In this document: piece after piece, positions 22,835 to 30,484 of the stretch
How the letters are laid out: each line of letters begins with the position of its first letter
Position numbering within the stretch: the first letter of the stretch is position 1
NCBI GenBank assembly: GCA_035455265.1
Contig: DATIFK010000175.1
Span: 1-51,723, forward strand
Origin: MGOM01 sp035455265
Lineage (GTDB): Bacteria; Chloroflexota; Anaerolineae; Anaerolineales; E44-bin32
Reading direction: 5' to 3'
DNA: 51,723 nucleotides
The notes under the pieces: generated by a model
The model's database searches: none
What the model was told of the DNA's origin: nothing
The model's input: only the letters and a program-made list of their open reading frames with translations
Position numbers and translations under genes: made by a program

Positions 22835-24381
22835 GCCCAGCCTCCCACCCAGAGCACCAGCGCGATCACACTGGCGATCGCCACGAGGGCTGCCGCGGGC
22901 CCCAGCAGACGCCGCAGGACAACAGCCTCCTCGGGGGAGGCACCGTCGCCGTGGACGCTGGCGGCCCCCACCACCACCTTCGCCGGCGACACGACCGACC
23001 CCACGGCGCCGCCGGCGGTCTGCCCCGCCAACACCCAGGCCGTCGTCAGGCCCAACAACTCGGCGGTGCGGCGCTGGAGCAAGCCGAAGAGCAGGTTCGA
23101 GCTGGTGTTCGACCCGCTGATGAAAGCGCCCAGCGCCCCGATCCACGGAGCTACCAGGGGAAAGGCCGGCCCGGCGCCGGCCGCCAGGCCGCGCGCCAAG
23201 ACATCGGTCATGCCGGCGTGGGTCATGATCGACACCATCGACACCATCGAGGCGATCCCCACCCACGAGGGCAAGACGCCGCGGGCGGTGCTTTGCAGGA
23301 TGCGGCCGGCTGCCCCGGGGCGCATGCGTCCGGAAGCCGCGTACAACACATAGGCCACAACCGACGAGTAGGTCAGGGCCGCCCCGGCATGTCGCAACAG
23401 GACGATGGCCTTGCCCGCTTCGGCCGGAATGCGATATCCGAGGCTTGTGACGGTCTCCGGGAACGTCGCCTGCAGCACCAGGCCGCCGAGGGCGTCGGTG
23501 ACGGGCCGCACCAGCACGAGCGTGAAGGTGATGACGATGAGGGCGGCGTACCCGGCCAACGCGAAGACCACGTCGCGCCCGGAGGTCGAGGCCTTGACGG
23601 TTGCTCCTTCGGCGCGCTGGCGGCTCCTGGCCATCACCAGCCCGACCGCCAGGCCGGTCATCCCGCCGCCGAATCCGGCCAGATTCCACAGGCGATGGAC
23701 GGCCAGCAGGTACTGCACGGCCGACATGGCGGCCCCCATGACGAGCACCGGCACGGCCAGACGACGCAGGGCTCCCTTCCCATCCGCCATCCACGCCACC
23801 CACGCGCCGCAGCCGATCCCGATCAGCCCCAGCACGACCGCCGCCGGCCCCGCCATGGTCTCGCCCGGAAGCCCGGTCGTGGCCATCAGCGCCTGGAACG
23901 ACGACCCCAACGAACCGAATGTCACCGACCAGGCGTGTCCGATCGACGGCGCTACCACCGAGACGATCGGACCGAAGCCCAGGCTGGCCAGGATCGGCGC
24001 CGTCACGACGACGGGCACACCGAACCCGCCCACACCTTGAAGGAAGGAGGCGAACGCCCAGGCGATCAGCAAAGCCTGCATCCCGCGGTCTGTCGTGACT
24101 CCAGGCAGGGCCGCCGCCAGCACTCTGACCCCGCCGGCTTCGTCGACGACGCGATAGAGCAGGTAGGCCGCCGTGACGATCAGCAAGACGTCCAACGCCT
24201 GGTAGAACGCCTTGGCCTGCGCCACCGCCAAGAGGTCAAGCCGCGCACCAAAAGCCAGCCACGCGGTCACCGCCGCCGCCACCCATCCGGCTGGTCCGGC
24301 TCGGGCCGCGCCCCAGCGCAGCCCGATCATCAGGCCGACCAGCAGAAGGATCGGCAGGGAAGCGAACAGCCAGGTGATCAA
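22831..24381 (-). CDS. lctP: L-lactate permease family transporter
   Basis: 516 residues with about 13 predicted membrane segments. LLIAWAFASFLQGVGGFGVPVVVTAPILASLGF, SIGHAWSVTFGSLGSSFQAL and PWIGALGAFISGSNTSSNLLFGLLQ are hallmark stretches of the LctP/GlcA family, which imports lactate or glycolate with protons. The start is 24 bases after the methyltransferase stop. A 56-residue membrane protein gene overlaps its end and a 2-hydroxyacid dehydrogenase follows. Confidence 0.93.
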   Translation of the reverse strand: MITWLFASLPILLLVGLMIGLRWGAARAGPAGWVAAAVTAWLAFGARLDLLAVAQAKAFYQALDVLLIVTAAYLLYRVVDEAGGVRVLAAALPGVTTDRGMQALLIAWAFASFLQGVGGFGVPVVVTAPILASLGFGPIVSVVAPSIGHAWSVTFGSLGSSFQALMATTGLPGETMAGPAAVVLGLIGIGCGAWVAWMADGKGALRRLAVPVLVMGAAMSAVQYLLAVHRLWNLAGFGGGMTGLAVGLVMARSRQRAEGATVKASTSGRDVVFALAGYAALIVITFTLVLVRPVTDALGGLVLQATFPETVTSLGYRIPAEAGKAIVLLRHAGAALTYSSVVAYVLYAASGRMRPGAAGRILQSTARGVLPSWVGIASMVSMVSIMTHAGMTDVLARGLAAGAGPAFPLVAPWIGALGAFISGSNTSSNLLFGLLQRRTAELLGLTTAWVLAGQTAGGAVGSVVSPAKVVVGAASVHGDGASPEEAVVLRRLLGPAAALVAIASVIALVLWVGGWA

Positions 24382-24405
24382 CGTGGCCGGGTCAGCACCC
24401 GCGCC

Positions 24406-24996
24406 TCAAGCCCTTCGCCGGGCGACTAGCGTCGCGCCGGAGCGGTAGCCCGCTTCGGTCTCAGCCGCCCGGCGGTCCTCGGCGTATTCCAATTCCTCCA
24501 GGCCGGCGAAGACACGCCGGAGTTCGCCGGCTTCGAAGAAGTGAATCAAGCTATCGGGAGGATCGATGGCGAACGTGTTGGGCTCGACCTCAGGGACGGA
24601 TGCGGCGCGCAACGCCAAGAGCTCCGGGTCATCCGCGGTCAGGACCTCGGCCACCAGGACTCCGCCATGTACGAGGCTGGCCGCCAGGAGGTCGGCCAGC
24701 GGCCACAACTCGGAGGGACGCAGGAAATGCAGGACGGCCGAAGCCAGCACCAGGGCGTAGGTGTCGGAAATCAGAGGGAATGTCCGCAAGTCCACCGGGT
24801 GGACGACGATCGTCCGGCCGGCGCGGACCCGGCGAAGGCCTTCAAGCGCTTCTGGATCTCGTTCGATGGCGTCGACCAGGAAGCCCTGTTGCGCCAGAAA
24901 GACCGCGGCTTCGCCGGTTCCGGCGCCGAGGTCGAGCGCCCGGCCGCCGGGTGCGGCGGACCACCAGCGGGCGAGAGCATCCGGCGGCGTAGGCAT
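24406..24996 (-). CDS. Class I SAM-dependent methyltransferase (TehB-like)
   Basis: 196 residues. Motif I is ALDLGAGTGEAAVFLAQQGF, followed by VDAIERDPEAL (acidic end of strand 2), VHPVDLRTF and LVLASAVLHFL. This is a full Rossmann methyltransferase without extra domains, nearest in look to TehB-like enzymes. The substrate is unknown. A TACAAT at 25083-25088 may be its promoter, giving a leader of about 80 nt. It is first in the minus-strand run leading to lctP. Confidence 0.85.
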   Translation of the reverse strand: MPTPPDALARWWSAAPGGRALDLGAGTGEAAVFLAQQGFLVDAIERDPEALEGLRRVRAGRTIVVHPVDLRTFPLISDTYALVLASAVLHFLRPSELWPLADLLAASLVHGGVLVAEVLTADDPELLALRAASVPEVEPNTFAIDPPDSLIHFFEAGELRRVFAGLEELEYAEDRRAAETEAGYRSGATLVARRRA

Positions 24997-25128
24997 GACG
25001 AGGACCAGAGGACTACCCTGGCGTAGGGATTCCGTAGGCTTCCCGTGGGAGTCCCGACCAGCGGGGCCGGGCAGGAAGGGCTATTGTAGCATTCGGAAGG
25101 GCGGATACTCTTCTTCTCCTCCTTAGCC

Positions 25129-25157
25129 GAGAGCCGGGGTCGGCGTCCCCGGCTCTC
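25129..25157. repeat. 11-bp GC-rich hairpin in a divergent promoter region
   Basis: GAGAGCCGGGG pairs with CCCCGGCTCTC across a 7-nt loop. It lies between the divergent methyltransferase and SIMPL genes; neither side has a T-run, so it is not a clear terminator. Confidence 0.5.
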
Positions 25158-25225
25158 CCGATTCCCCGGCCCTCCGGGAACCCCAGCGGCCCATTCAACG
25201 TCCAACCTGTGCAGGGCGGCGGCTG

Positions 25226-25254
25226 TGGACAGCCGTTCCTGCGTCGCTTATACT
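25226..25254 (+). promoter_or_regulatory. Promoter of the SIMPL gene pair
   Basis: TGGACA, 17-bp spacer, TATACT. Predicted +1 is near 25261, giving a leader of about 32 nt that contains AAGGAGAGG. Confidence 0.75.
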
Positions 25255-25292
25255 GCCCACGCCCCTGGGGGCTCAAGGAGAGGATGGTATCC

Positions 25293-26042
25293 ATGCAAGA
25301 ACGTCGCACGCAAACACCGTTGCTGGTTCTGAGCATTGCGGCCCTCGTGGTGGCGGTGGTCACCCTGGCCCTGGTCGCGGTCTTGGCCGGGCGGCCGGGA
25401 ACGCCTTCGTACACCACAGAGCGCAACCTGTCGGTTGTGGGGACGGGGTCAGCCTTCCTGACGCCCGATATCGTCGTCGTCACCCTCGGCGTGCAAACCC
25501 AGGGAGCCAACGTCGGCGACACGGTGGCGGCCAACAACGACGCCGCGGATCTGGTCATCCACGCCGTGACCTCGCTCGGGGTCGCCCCCGAGGACATCCA
25601 GACGACCTACTTCTCGGTCTCGACCCAGCCGAAGTACGACGAGTTCGGCAACCCCACGAGCGAAGTCACCTACTGGGTCGACAACACCGTCACCGTCAAC
25701 CTGCGTGATATCTCCAAGCTCGGATCGCTGCTGCAAACGGCACTGGCCAGCGGCGCCAACTCGGTGCAGGGAGTCAACTACACGGTGGACAACCCGGACG
25801 CGGCCTTGAGCGGCGCCCGCTCCGACGCCATGGCGGATGCCCGGCGGCAGGCGGAGCAGCTCGCGGCGGGGTCCGGCCAGACCCTCGGGGACGTCATCTC
25901 GGTTTCGGAGAGCACCAACGGCATGCCGTTGTTCTCGGCCCCGAGCGTGGGCAAGGGCGGCGCGGCAGCCGGCAGCGTGCCGACGGCGCCCGGAACGCTC
26001 GAGTACCAAGTCCAGATCTTCGTCACCTTCGGGTTGCGCTGA
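25293..26042 (+). CDS. SIMPL-domain (DUF541) protein, membrane anchored
   Basis: 249 residues. A single hydrophobic helix at about 9-32 (LLVLSIAALVVAVVTLALVAVL) anchors or exports it; the rest is a SIMPL domain: NLSVVGTGSAFLTPDIVVVTLGVQTQG, IQTTYFSVSTQPKYDEFGN, VTVNLRDISKLGSLLQTAL and DARRQAEQLAAGSGQTLGDV. SIMPL proteins are periplasmic or surface proteins of uncertain function, in some bacteria linked to oxidative stress. The ATG at 25293 is preferred over 25284, which abuts the ribosome binding site. The next gene is a paralogue. Confidence 0.9.
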   Translation: MQERRTQTPLLVLSIAALVVAVVTLALVAVLAGRPGTPSYTTERNLSVVGTGSAFLTPDIVVVTLGVQTQGANVGDTVAANNDAADLVIHAVTSLGVAPEDIQTTYFSVSTQPKYDEFGNPTSEVTYWVDNTVTVNLRDISKLGSLLQTALASGANSVQGVNYTVDNPDAALSGARSDAMADARRQAEQLAAGSGQTLGDVISVSESTNGMPLFSAPSVGKGGAAAGSVPTAPGTLEYQVQIFVTFGLR

Positions 26043-26060
26043 GGCCGGGGAGAGATAGCC

Positions 26061-26762
26061 ATGCGACAACGCATCCTTGCACTTACTTTGTTGACTGCGC
26101 TGACCCTGGCCGGATGCAGCGCCCTGGGGTTGGCGCCACAACGGACCCTGACGGTGACCGGGAGCGGCTCGACCAGAATCTCGCCCGACATCGTATCCGT
26201 CACTCTGGGGATTCAAACCCGGCACGATGACGTCGGCCAGGCGGTGGCCCAGAACAACACCACGGCCAGCCGGATCATGGACGCGGCGCGCACGATCGGC
26301 GTGGCCGACGCCGACATGCGCACGATCTACTTCAGCGTCTCGTCTCAGCCGAAGTACGATGAATTCGGCTCACCGACCGGGCAGGTCTCCTACTTCGTCG
26401 ACAACAGCCTGCAGGTCACCCTGCGGGATATCACCAAGCTGTCGGACCTGCTCCAGGCGGGCATCGACGCCGGCGCCAACAGCGTTTATGGGGTGACCTT
26501 CTCGGTCGCCGACACGAACGCGGCCGAGGATGAGGCCCGCCAGAAGGCCATCGCCGACGCGCAGGCCCGGGCCACGGAGCTCGCCGGCGTCACCGGAGTG
26601 ACCCTGGGGACGCTCCAGTCGGTGTCGACAACGGCTTACTCGCCCTACCCGACCGCCATCTATGCCGACGGATACGGGATGGGAGGTGGCGGTGGCCCGC
26701 CCACGCAGCCCGGATCGCTTGAAATCACTGCCCAGGTCACTGTCATCTACAACGTAAGGTAG
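26061..26762 (+). CDS. SIMPL-domain (DUF541) lipoprotein
   Basis: 233 residues. The signal peptide ends in TLAGCS, so Cys19 should be lipidated. The body repeats the upstream gene almost motif for motif: TLTVTGSGSTRISPDIVSVTLGIQT, IYFSVSSQPKYDEFGSP, LQVTLRDITKLSDLLQAGI, DAQARATELAGVTGVTLG. This is a tandem duplication with different anchoring (lipid instead of helix). It lies 18 bases after the first gene and ends at a strong terminator. Confidence 0.92.
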   Translation: MRQRILALTLLTALTLAGCSALGLAPQRTLTVTGSGSTRISPDIVSVTLGIQTRHDDVGQAVAQNNTTASRIMDAARTIGVADADMRTIYFSVSSQPKYDEFGSPTGQVSYFVDNSLQVTLRDITKLSDLLQAGIDAGANSVYGVTFSVADTNAAEDEARQKAIADAQARATELAGVTGVTLGTLQSVSTTAYSPYPTAIYADGYGMGGGGGPPTQPGSLEITAQVTVIYNVR

Positions 26763-26782
26763 TTCGCTCGGAAGATCGACAA

Positions 26783-26813
26783 AGCCCCGAGAGGGAGGCT
26801 CCCTCTCGGGGCT
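26783..26813 (+). terminator. Intrinsic terminator of the SIMPL operon
   Basis: AGCCCCGAGAGGGAG and its reverse complement are almost back to back (15 bp, so a few inner pairs must open), then TGTTGATTCTTG. Confidence 0.85.
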
Positions 26814-26869
26814 TGTTGATTCTTGTGGGCTTCGCAGCCCCCGGTGAAGAGGTCGACCTCCTCACAGAT

Positions 26870-26936
26870 GTAGGGGCGAAGCATCGGCACAAGAGTCTTC
26901 AATGAACATCGCCTTGTGGCGATGCTTCGCCCCTAC
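26870..26936. repeat. 24-bp-arm palindrome (GTAGGGGCGAAGCATCG type)
   Basis: 26870-26893 and 26913-26936 are reverse complements with one mismatch and a 19-nt loop. The outer 17 bases are perfect. It lies between convergent genes and looks like a small mobile palindromic repeat; its first bases GTAGGGGC are shared with the hairpin at 38833. Confidence 0.8.
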
Positions 26937-26996
26937 GATCCCTCCATCCAGCGGGCCCGCCCGCCGGCTCGACAAGCCAGCGACGCGCCTCGTCCG

Positions 26997-27719
26997 TCAC
27001 GTCGCCGACTCGCCCTCGGGTCGTCGCCCGAGGTACAGCCCGCGGCCGATCAGCCCGTACGAGTCGACGTCCGACTCCAGGCCCGCCGCCTGAAACGCCT
27101 GCGCGTACTCCTCCGGGCGGAAGAGCGTCAGCTCGTGCCGCTCGACGAAGTATTCCACCCCCCGCGCCGTGTTCACCAGGTGGTGCATATCCATCACCGA
27201 GACGCGCCCTTCCACGTAGCTCTTGGTCATGCGCGCCAGCTTGACTTCGGGGCGGTCGACGTACAGGCCGTGCAGCGTGTCCGACTGGAACGCATCCGGA
27301 GTGAGCCACGGCTCGACCGCCAGCACCCCGCCCGGCCCGAGGTGGCGCGCCATGTTGGCGACGCCCGCCGTGAGTTCTTCGTCGGTCCGCAGGTAGCCGA
27401 CGGCGCTGAAGAGGCAGACCACGGCGTCGAAGCGCCGGCCCAAGTCGAAGTCGAGCATGTCGGCGTGGTGCAGCGTCACCCCGGGCAGCTTGGCGCGGGC
27501 GACCTCCAGCATGGCCTCGTTCAGGTCGAGGCCCTCGACGTCATAGAAGGCTTGGAGAAAGCGCAGGTGCTCGCCGGTGCCGCAGGCGACATCCAGCACC
27601 CGCCGCAACGGGCGCCGGGCGCGCGCCTCCAGCAACGCCCGCAACTTGTCGACCTCGCCGGCGTAGTCCTTGAAGCTGTAGACGATGTCGTACCAGGGAG
27701 CCGACTTGGTGTAGCTCAT
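26997..27719 (-). CDS. Class I SAM-dependent methyltransferase
   Basis: 240 residues. RVLDVACGTGEHLRFL (motif I), VEGLDLNEAMLEVARAKLP (motif II), HHADMLDFDLGRRFDAVVCLFSAVGYL (motifs III-IV) and GGVLAVEPWLTPDAF. The SYTKSAPWYDIVYSFKDYAGEV start is shared with methyltransferases that act on small molecules or sugars; the substrate is unknown. The ATG at 27719 is 17 bases after the corA stop. It is the last gene of a five-gene minus-strand run. Confidence 0.88.
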   Translation of the reverse strand: MSYTKSAPWYDIVYSFKDYAGEVDKLRALLEARARRPLRRVLDVACGTGEHLRFLQAFYDVEGLDLNEAMLEVARAKLPGVTLHHADMLDFDLGRRFDAVVCLFSAVGYLRTDEELTAGVANMARHLGPGGVLAVEPWLTPDAFQSDTLHGLYVDRPEVKLARMTKSYVEGRVSVMDMHHLVNTARGVEYFVERHELTLFRPEEYAQAFQAAGLESDVDSYGLIGRGLYLGRRPEGESAT

Positions 27720-27736
27720 GGCTGCCGGGCCGGCTG

Positions 27737-28723
27737 CTAGATCCAGGCCCGCCGGCGCACCCACACGAAGAAGAAGGCCGGCGTGAGCACCAACACCGCC
27801 AGGGTCACCGCAAACGCCGGCCACGAGGTCCAGAGATCGAAACCCGTCGTCGGGCCGAAGAAGTTCATCCCGAAGAAGCCTGTCAGGAACGAAATCGGCA
27901 TGAACAGGGTCGTGATGATCGTCAGCGTCTTCATGATCTCGTTCATGCGGTTGTTGATGACCGACAGGTAGATCTCGAGAATCCCGCTGACCTGGTCGCG
28001 CATGCTCTCGTTGATGTCGTGCAGCCGCACCAGGTGGTCGTAGACGTCCCGGAAGTAGATGCGGTCCTTGCGGTCAATGACGCGCAGGTCGTCCCGCGCC
28101 AGCTTGTTGAAGACCTCGCGCTGCGGGCTGACGATGCGGCGCAGCTGGAGCAGGCCGCGCTTGAGGGCGAAGACCGATGACAGCGTCTCGGAGGTCGGAC
28201 GTTCGAACACAACGTCCTCGAAATCCTCGAGGTCTTCGTCGATGGCCTCGACGCTGTGCATGTAGCCCATGATGAGCTCGTCCGCCACGGCGTAGTACAG
28301 GTGATCGGGGCCGCCCGCGACCTGGCGCGCATCCTTCTGGCAGCGATCCCAGGTGCGCTGGACCGCCGGGATCGGATCGTCGTGGTGCGTGACGAGGTAG
28401 TTGCGGCCCAGGAAGGCGTCGAGCTCATGCGTCGTCAGGGGGTTTTCGGCGCCGCGCTGGTAACGGATGGCGTGGATGGCGATGTACAGGTAGTCCGCCC
28501 AGTCGTCGAGCTTGGGGACGTGCGTCTCCGTCAGAGCGTCGTCGACCGCCAGGGGGTGAAAGTGGAACACCTGGGTGAACATCGGCTCGCACACCTCGGG
28601 CGGCTCCCCCTCGAAATCGACCCACACCAGGCCGCTCGGGTCGCGCAACGCCGAGGCGATGTCCGCCGCGTCCAGGCCGACGCGCAGTCTGCCCGCCTTG
28701 GTGCGATACAGGGAGCGGATCAC
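27737..28723 (-). CDS. corA: CorA-family magnesium/divalent cation channel
   Basis: 328 residues. A cytoplasmic alpha-beta domain and long helices (FEDVVFERPTSETLSSVFALKRGLLQLRRIVSPQREVFNKLA) lead to the two C-terminal membrane helices. The selectivity signature GMN is at about 285 (SFLTGFFGMNFFG), and the protein ends with a basic RRRAWI tail. It should form a pentameric Mg2+ (or Co2+/Ni2+) channel. GTG start; it lies 24 bases after the 110-residue membrane protein. Confidence 0.95.
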   Translation of the reverse strand: MIRSLYRTKAGRLRVGLDAADIASALRDPSGLVWVDFEGEPPEVCEPMFTQVFHFHPLAVDDALTETHVPKLDDWADYLYIAIHAIRYQRGAENPLTTHELDAFLGRNYLVTHHDDPIPAVQRTWDRCQKDARQVAGGPDHLYYAVADELIMGYMHSVEAIDEDLEDFEDVVFERPTSETLSSVFALKRGLLQLRRIVSPQREVFNKLARDDLRVIDRKDRIYFRDVYDHLVRLHDINESMRDQVSGILEIYLSVINNRMNEIMKTLTIITTLFMPISFLTGFFGMNFFGPTTGFDLWTSWPAFAVTLAVLVLTPAFFFVWVRRRAWI

Positions 28724-28747
28724 GGGCGTTTCCGGCTCGAGACGGCG

Positions 28748-29080
28748 CTAGGTCCGGATGACCAGGCCGAGGAAGATCAGGCTGGCGATCAACGTCCCGA
28801 CGAACACAATCGCCGGCGTCGGGTTGTTCTGCTCGACGGACTCCTGGCGCACGGCTTCCAGCGAGTCGAACCCCAGCAGGCGCATCGTGATGAAGATGAA
28901 GACGGCGGCGATGGCGGCCACGATCGGGCCCCAGAAGGCGACCATCGAAAGGATGATCGGCAGCCGCGCCGCGAACACCTGCCACGACTCGCGGGCCACC
29001 AGATAGGCGACCACTTGCCCGAGGACGATCAACCCGACGATGGTCAGCGCGGCCGTCAGGCCGAGGCGGTTCCTGCCCAT
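28748..29080 (-). CDS. Hypothetical three-helix membrane protein
   Basis: 110 residues with three predicted membrane helices (LTAALTIVGLIVLGQVVAYLVA, ILSMVAFWGPIVAAIAAVFIFITM, AIVFVGTLIASLIFLGLVI) and a short polar loop FDSLEAVRQESVEQNN. No known family is recognised. It sits between corA and a membrane-anchored protein with 13- and 24-base gaps, so it is very likely part of that operon. Confidence 0.75.
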   Translation of the reverse strand: MGRNRLGLTAALTIVGLIVLGQVVAYLVARESWQVFAARLPIILSMVAFWGPIVAAIAAVFIFITMRLLGFDSLEAVRQESVEQNNPTPAIVFVGTLIASLIFLGLVIRT

Positions 29081-29093
29081 GGCACGTCCCTCC

Positions 29094-29846
29094 CTAGCGG
29101 ATGGTTTGGATGTCTTCCCAGGTGATCGACCAGCCGATCCAGGCCGTGTCCTGGCCGCCGCCGCCCTCCAGGTAGTCCTCGACGACCAGGGCCTGACCTT
29201 CGTTGCCGGTATTGCCGCGAGCGTGGATGAAGCGGCCGACGGCGCCGTTCTGCAGGCGCAGGCCCTGCCCCTCGGCGCTGTCGACGCGGAACTTGCCGAT
29301 ATCGGTGATGCGCCAGGAGGCCGGCGGGTAGGCGAAAGAGACGTCGGCTGTTTCGTCGCTTCGGGCGAAGACCTGCGCGTGCGGCAGGAACTGCGCCTTG
29401 ATCTCGGCGTCCGTCAGCATGTCGTACGAGTCCAGCAGGAACAGATTGCTCTTCCATTCATAGAGCAGCGTGTCGCCCAACCAGTGGGCGGTGAAGACGT
29501 TGCCGGTCGGCACCCAGGGCTCGTCGGGCGCCTTGCGCCGTTGCCACAACTCGGTGTAGCGAATCGTGCCCAGGATCTTCCCGGTCAACCCGCCGCGTTT
29601 TGGATGGTTGTAGGTGATGGTTTGGCCCAGGCGGGCCTGGGCGAATTCGCCGGCCTTGCCGCTGCGAGCAAGAGCGGGCATCGGAGCACCTCCAGACATC
29701 GCCGGCGGACGCGCCGTCGGAATCGCGACCGGCCCGCGCATGACACCGGCACCGCTGCGATCGGCCGTGCGCTCCCCGGCGCGCCCGGCTTGCAGCACAA
29801 AGACACCCCCCAGGATCATCAGGATGCCGAGGACCATCAAGAACAT
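29094..29846 (-). CDS. Membrane-anchored protein, faintly DUF4178-like
   Basis: 250 residues: one N-terminal helix (FLMVLGILMILGGVFVLQAG), a disordered Arg/Pro/Ala stretch to about 70, then a beta-rich domain with repeated aromatic strands (ITYNHPKRGGLTGKILG, LLYEWKSNLFLLDSYD, WRITDIGKFRVDSAEG, DTAWIGWSITWEDIQTI). The W-x-I-x-D-I-G-K-F strand and YEW pattern are faintly like DUF4178, but this is a weak resemblance. Next to it are a DSGSW-tailed membrane protein and a three-helix protein, which suggests a joint envelope function. Confidence 0.65.
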   Translation of the reverse strand: MFLMVLGILMILGGVFVLQAGRAGERTADRSGAGVMRGPVAIPTARPPAMSGGAPMPALARSGKAGEFAQARLGQTITYNHPKRGGLTGKILGTIRYTELWQRRKAPDEPWVPTGNVFTAHWLGDTLLYEWKSNLFLLDSYDMLTDAEIKAQFLPHAQVFARSDETADVSFAYPPASWRITDIGKFRVDSAEGQGLRLQNGAVGRFIHARGNTGNEGQALVVEDYLEGGGGQDTAWIGWSITWEDIQTIR

Positions 29847-29899
29847 GGCCGCGCCTCACCCCCATGCTTTCATCAGTGCGCAGAATCGAGGCATGGGGG

Positions 29900-30283
29900 T
29901 CACCAGGATCCGCTGTCGGACCCGCCGCTGTCCCAGCCGCCCGAATCCCACGAGCCGCTGTCCGAACCGCCGGAATCCCACGACCCGCTATCCGAACCGC
30001 TGTCCCAACTGCCCGAGTCCCACGAACCGCTATCGGAGCCCCCCGAGTCCCATGAGCCGCTGTCCGAGCCGCCCCACCAGCTCCCGGAATCGCTGCCCCC
30101 GGATGAGTCGGAGCCCCAACCGCCACTGCTCCAACTTCCATTGTCGTAGCCGCCCGGGACTCCGGGCAGCCCGCTGACGACGGGGCTGGCCACGCTGCAA
30201 ACACCGCAGACGAACACCAGCATCCCGACGAGGATCAGCAACCAGCCGCAGGTGATGATGCTTCGCCCAGGGCGGGTCAGCAT
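29900..30283 (-). CDS. Membrane protein with (DSGSWDSGG)n tail
   Basis: 127 residues. One membrane helix (IITCGWLLILVGMLVFVCGVC) is followed by a Gly/Pro stretch and about 75 residues of Ser-Gly-Asp-Trp repeats (units such as SDSGSWDSGG and SGSWDSGS). The DNA is a matching imperfect tandem repeat. The ATG has GGAGGAG five bases upstream and a TACAAT at 30315-30320, so this is the first gene of the minus-strand run. The tail resembles the Gly/Ser/Trp tails of some TPM-type envelope proteins; function unknown. Confidence 0.75.
   Translation of the reverse strand: MLTRPGRSIITCGWLLILVGMLVFVCGVCSVASPVVSGLPGVPGGYDNGSWSSGGWGSDSSGGSDSGSWWGGSDSGSWDSGGSDSGSWDSGSWDSGSDSGSWDSGGSDSGSWDSGGWDSGGSDSGSW
29906..30140. 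repeat. In-gene tandem repeat encoding DSGSW units
   Basis: Imperfect 15- to 27-bp units built around the sense-strand words GACAGCGGCTCGTGG and GATTCGGGCGG. Copy number is likely to vary between strains by slippage or recombination. Confidence 0.65.
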
Positions 30284-30314
30284 CGCAACTCCTCCAGGGC
30301 TCGTTCTTCGATGG

Positions 30315-30326
30315 ATTGTACACAAT
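30315..30326 (-). promoter_or_regulatory. -10 box and small palindrome before the DSGSW gene
   Basis: On the minus strand TACAAT at 30320-30315 is the likely -10. It is half of ATTGT-AC-ACAAT (30315-30326), a possible regulator site. No firm -35 is seen. Confidence 0.4.
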
Positions 30327-30347
30327 TGCGGCGCGGGAAAGCCAGTG

Positions 30348-30462
30348 GGGATCAGGGGTCGGTGGTCAGTGGCCGGTGGTGAGTGGCCCGTCAGATGGCC
30401 TCAGTGGAAACTGCAAGCTCGAGACTGGCGACCGGCTGGTAGCTGGAAGCCGGCGGCGGTTG
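30348..30462. repeat. Heptamer array E (both unit types)
   Basis: GGGATCA, GGGGTCG, GTGGTCA, GTGGCCG, GTGGTGA, GTGGCCC, GTCAGAT, GGCCTCA run in perfect 7-bp phase from 30348 to 30403. Phase continues into the CCAGT-type complement (AGACTGG, CGACCGG, CTGGTAG, CTGGAAG). It lies between the divergent DSGSW gene and murJ and ends about 9 bases before the murJ -10. Confidence 0.8.
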
Positions 30463-30470
30463 GCGAGGGC

Positions 30471-30476
30471 TATAAT
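30471..30476 (+). promoter_or_regulatory. -10 box of murJ
   Basis: A perfect TATAAT eight bases before the GTG start; no Shine-Dalgarno. No -35 is recognisable. Confidence 0.5.
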
Positions 30477-30484
30477 CCGCCGCC

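Noticed and set aside
22951..24429. A 492-codon plus-strand open frame antisense to lctP
   Set aside because: Composition is His/Gln/Arg/Gly-rich with no motifs, while the minus strand encodes a clear lactate permease.
29040..30149. A plus-strand frame ending in a Ser-Glu-Pro-Pro repeat
   Set aside because: The repeat is the antisense reading of the DSGSW tail; the minus strand has the ribosome binding site, signal helix and operon context.
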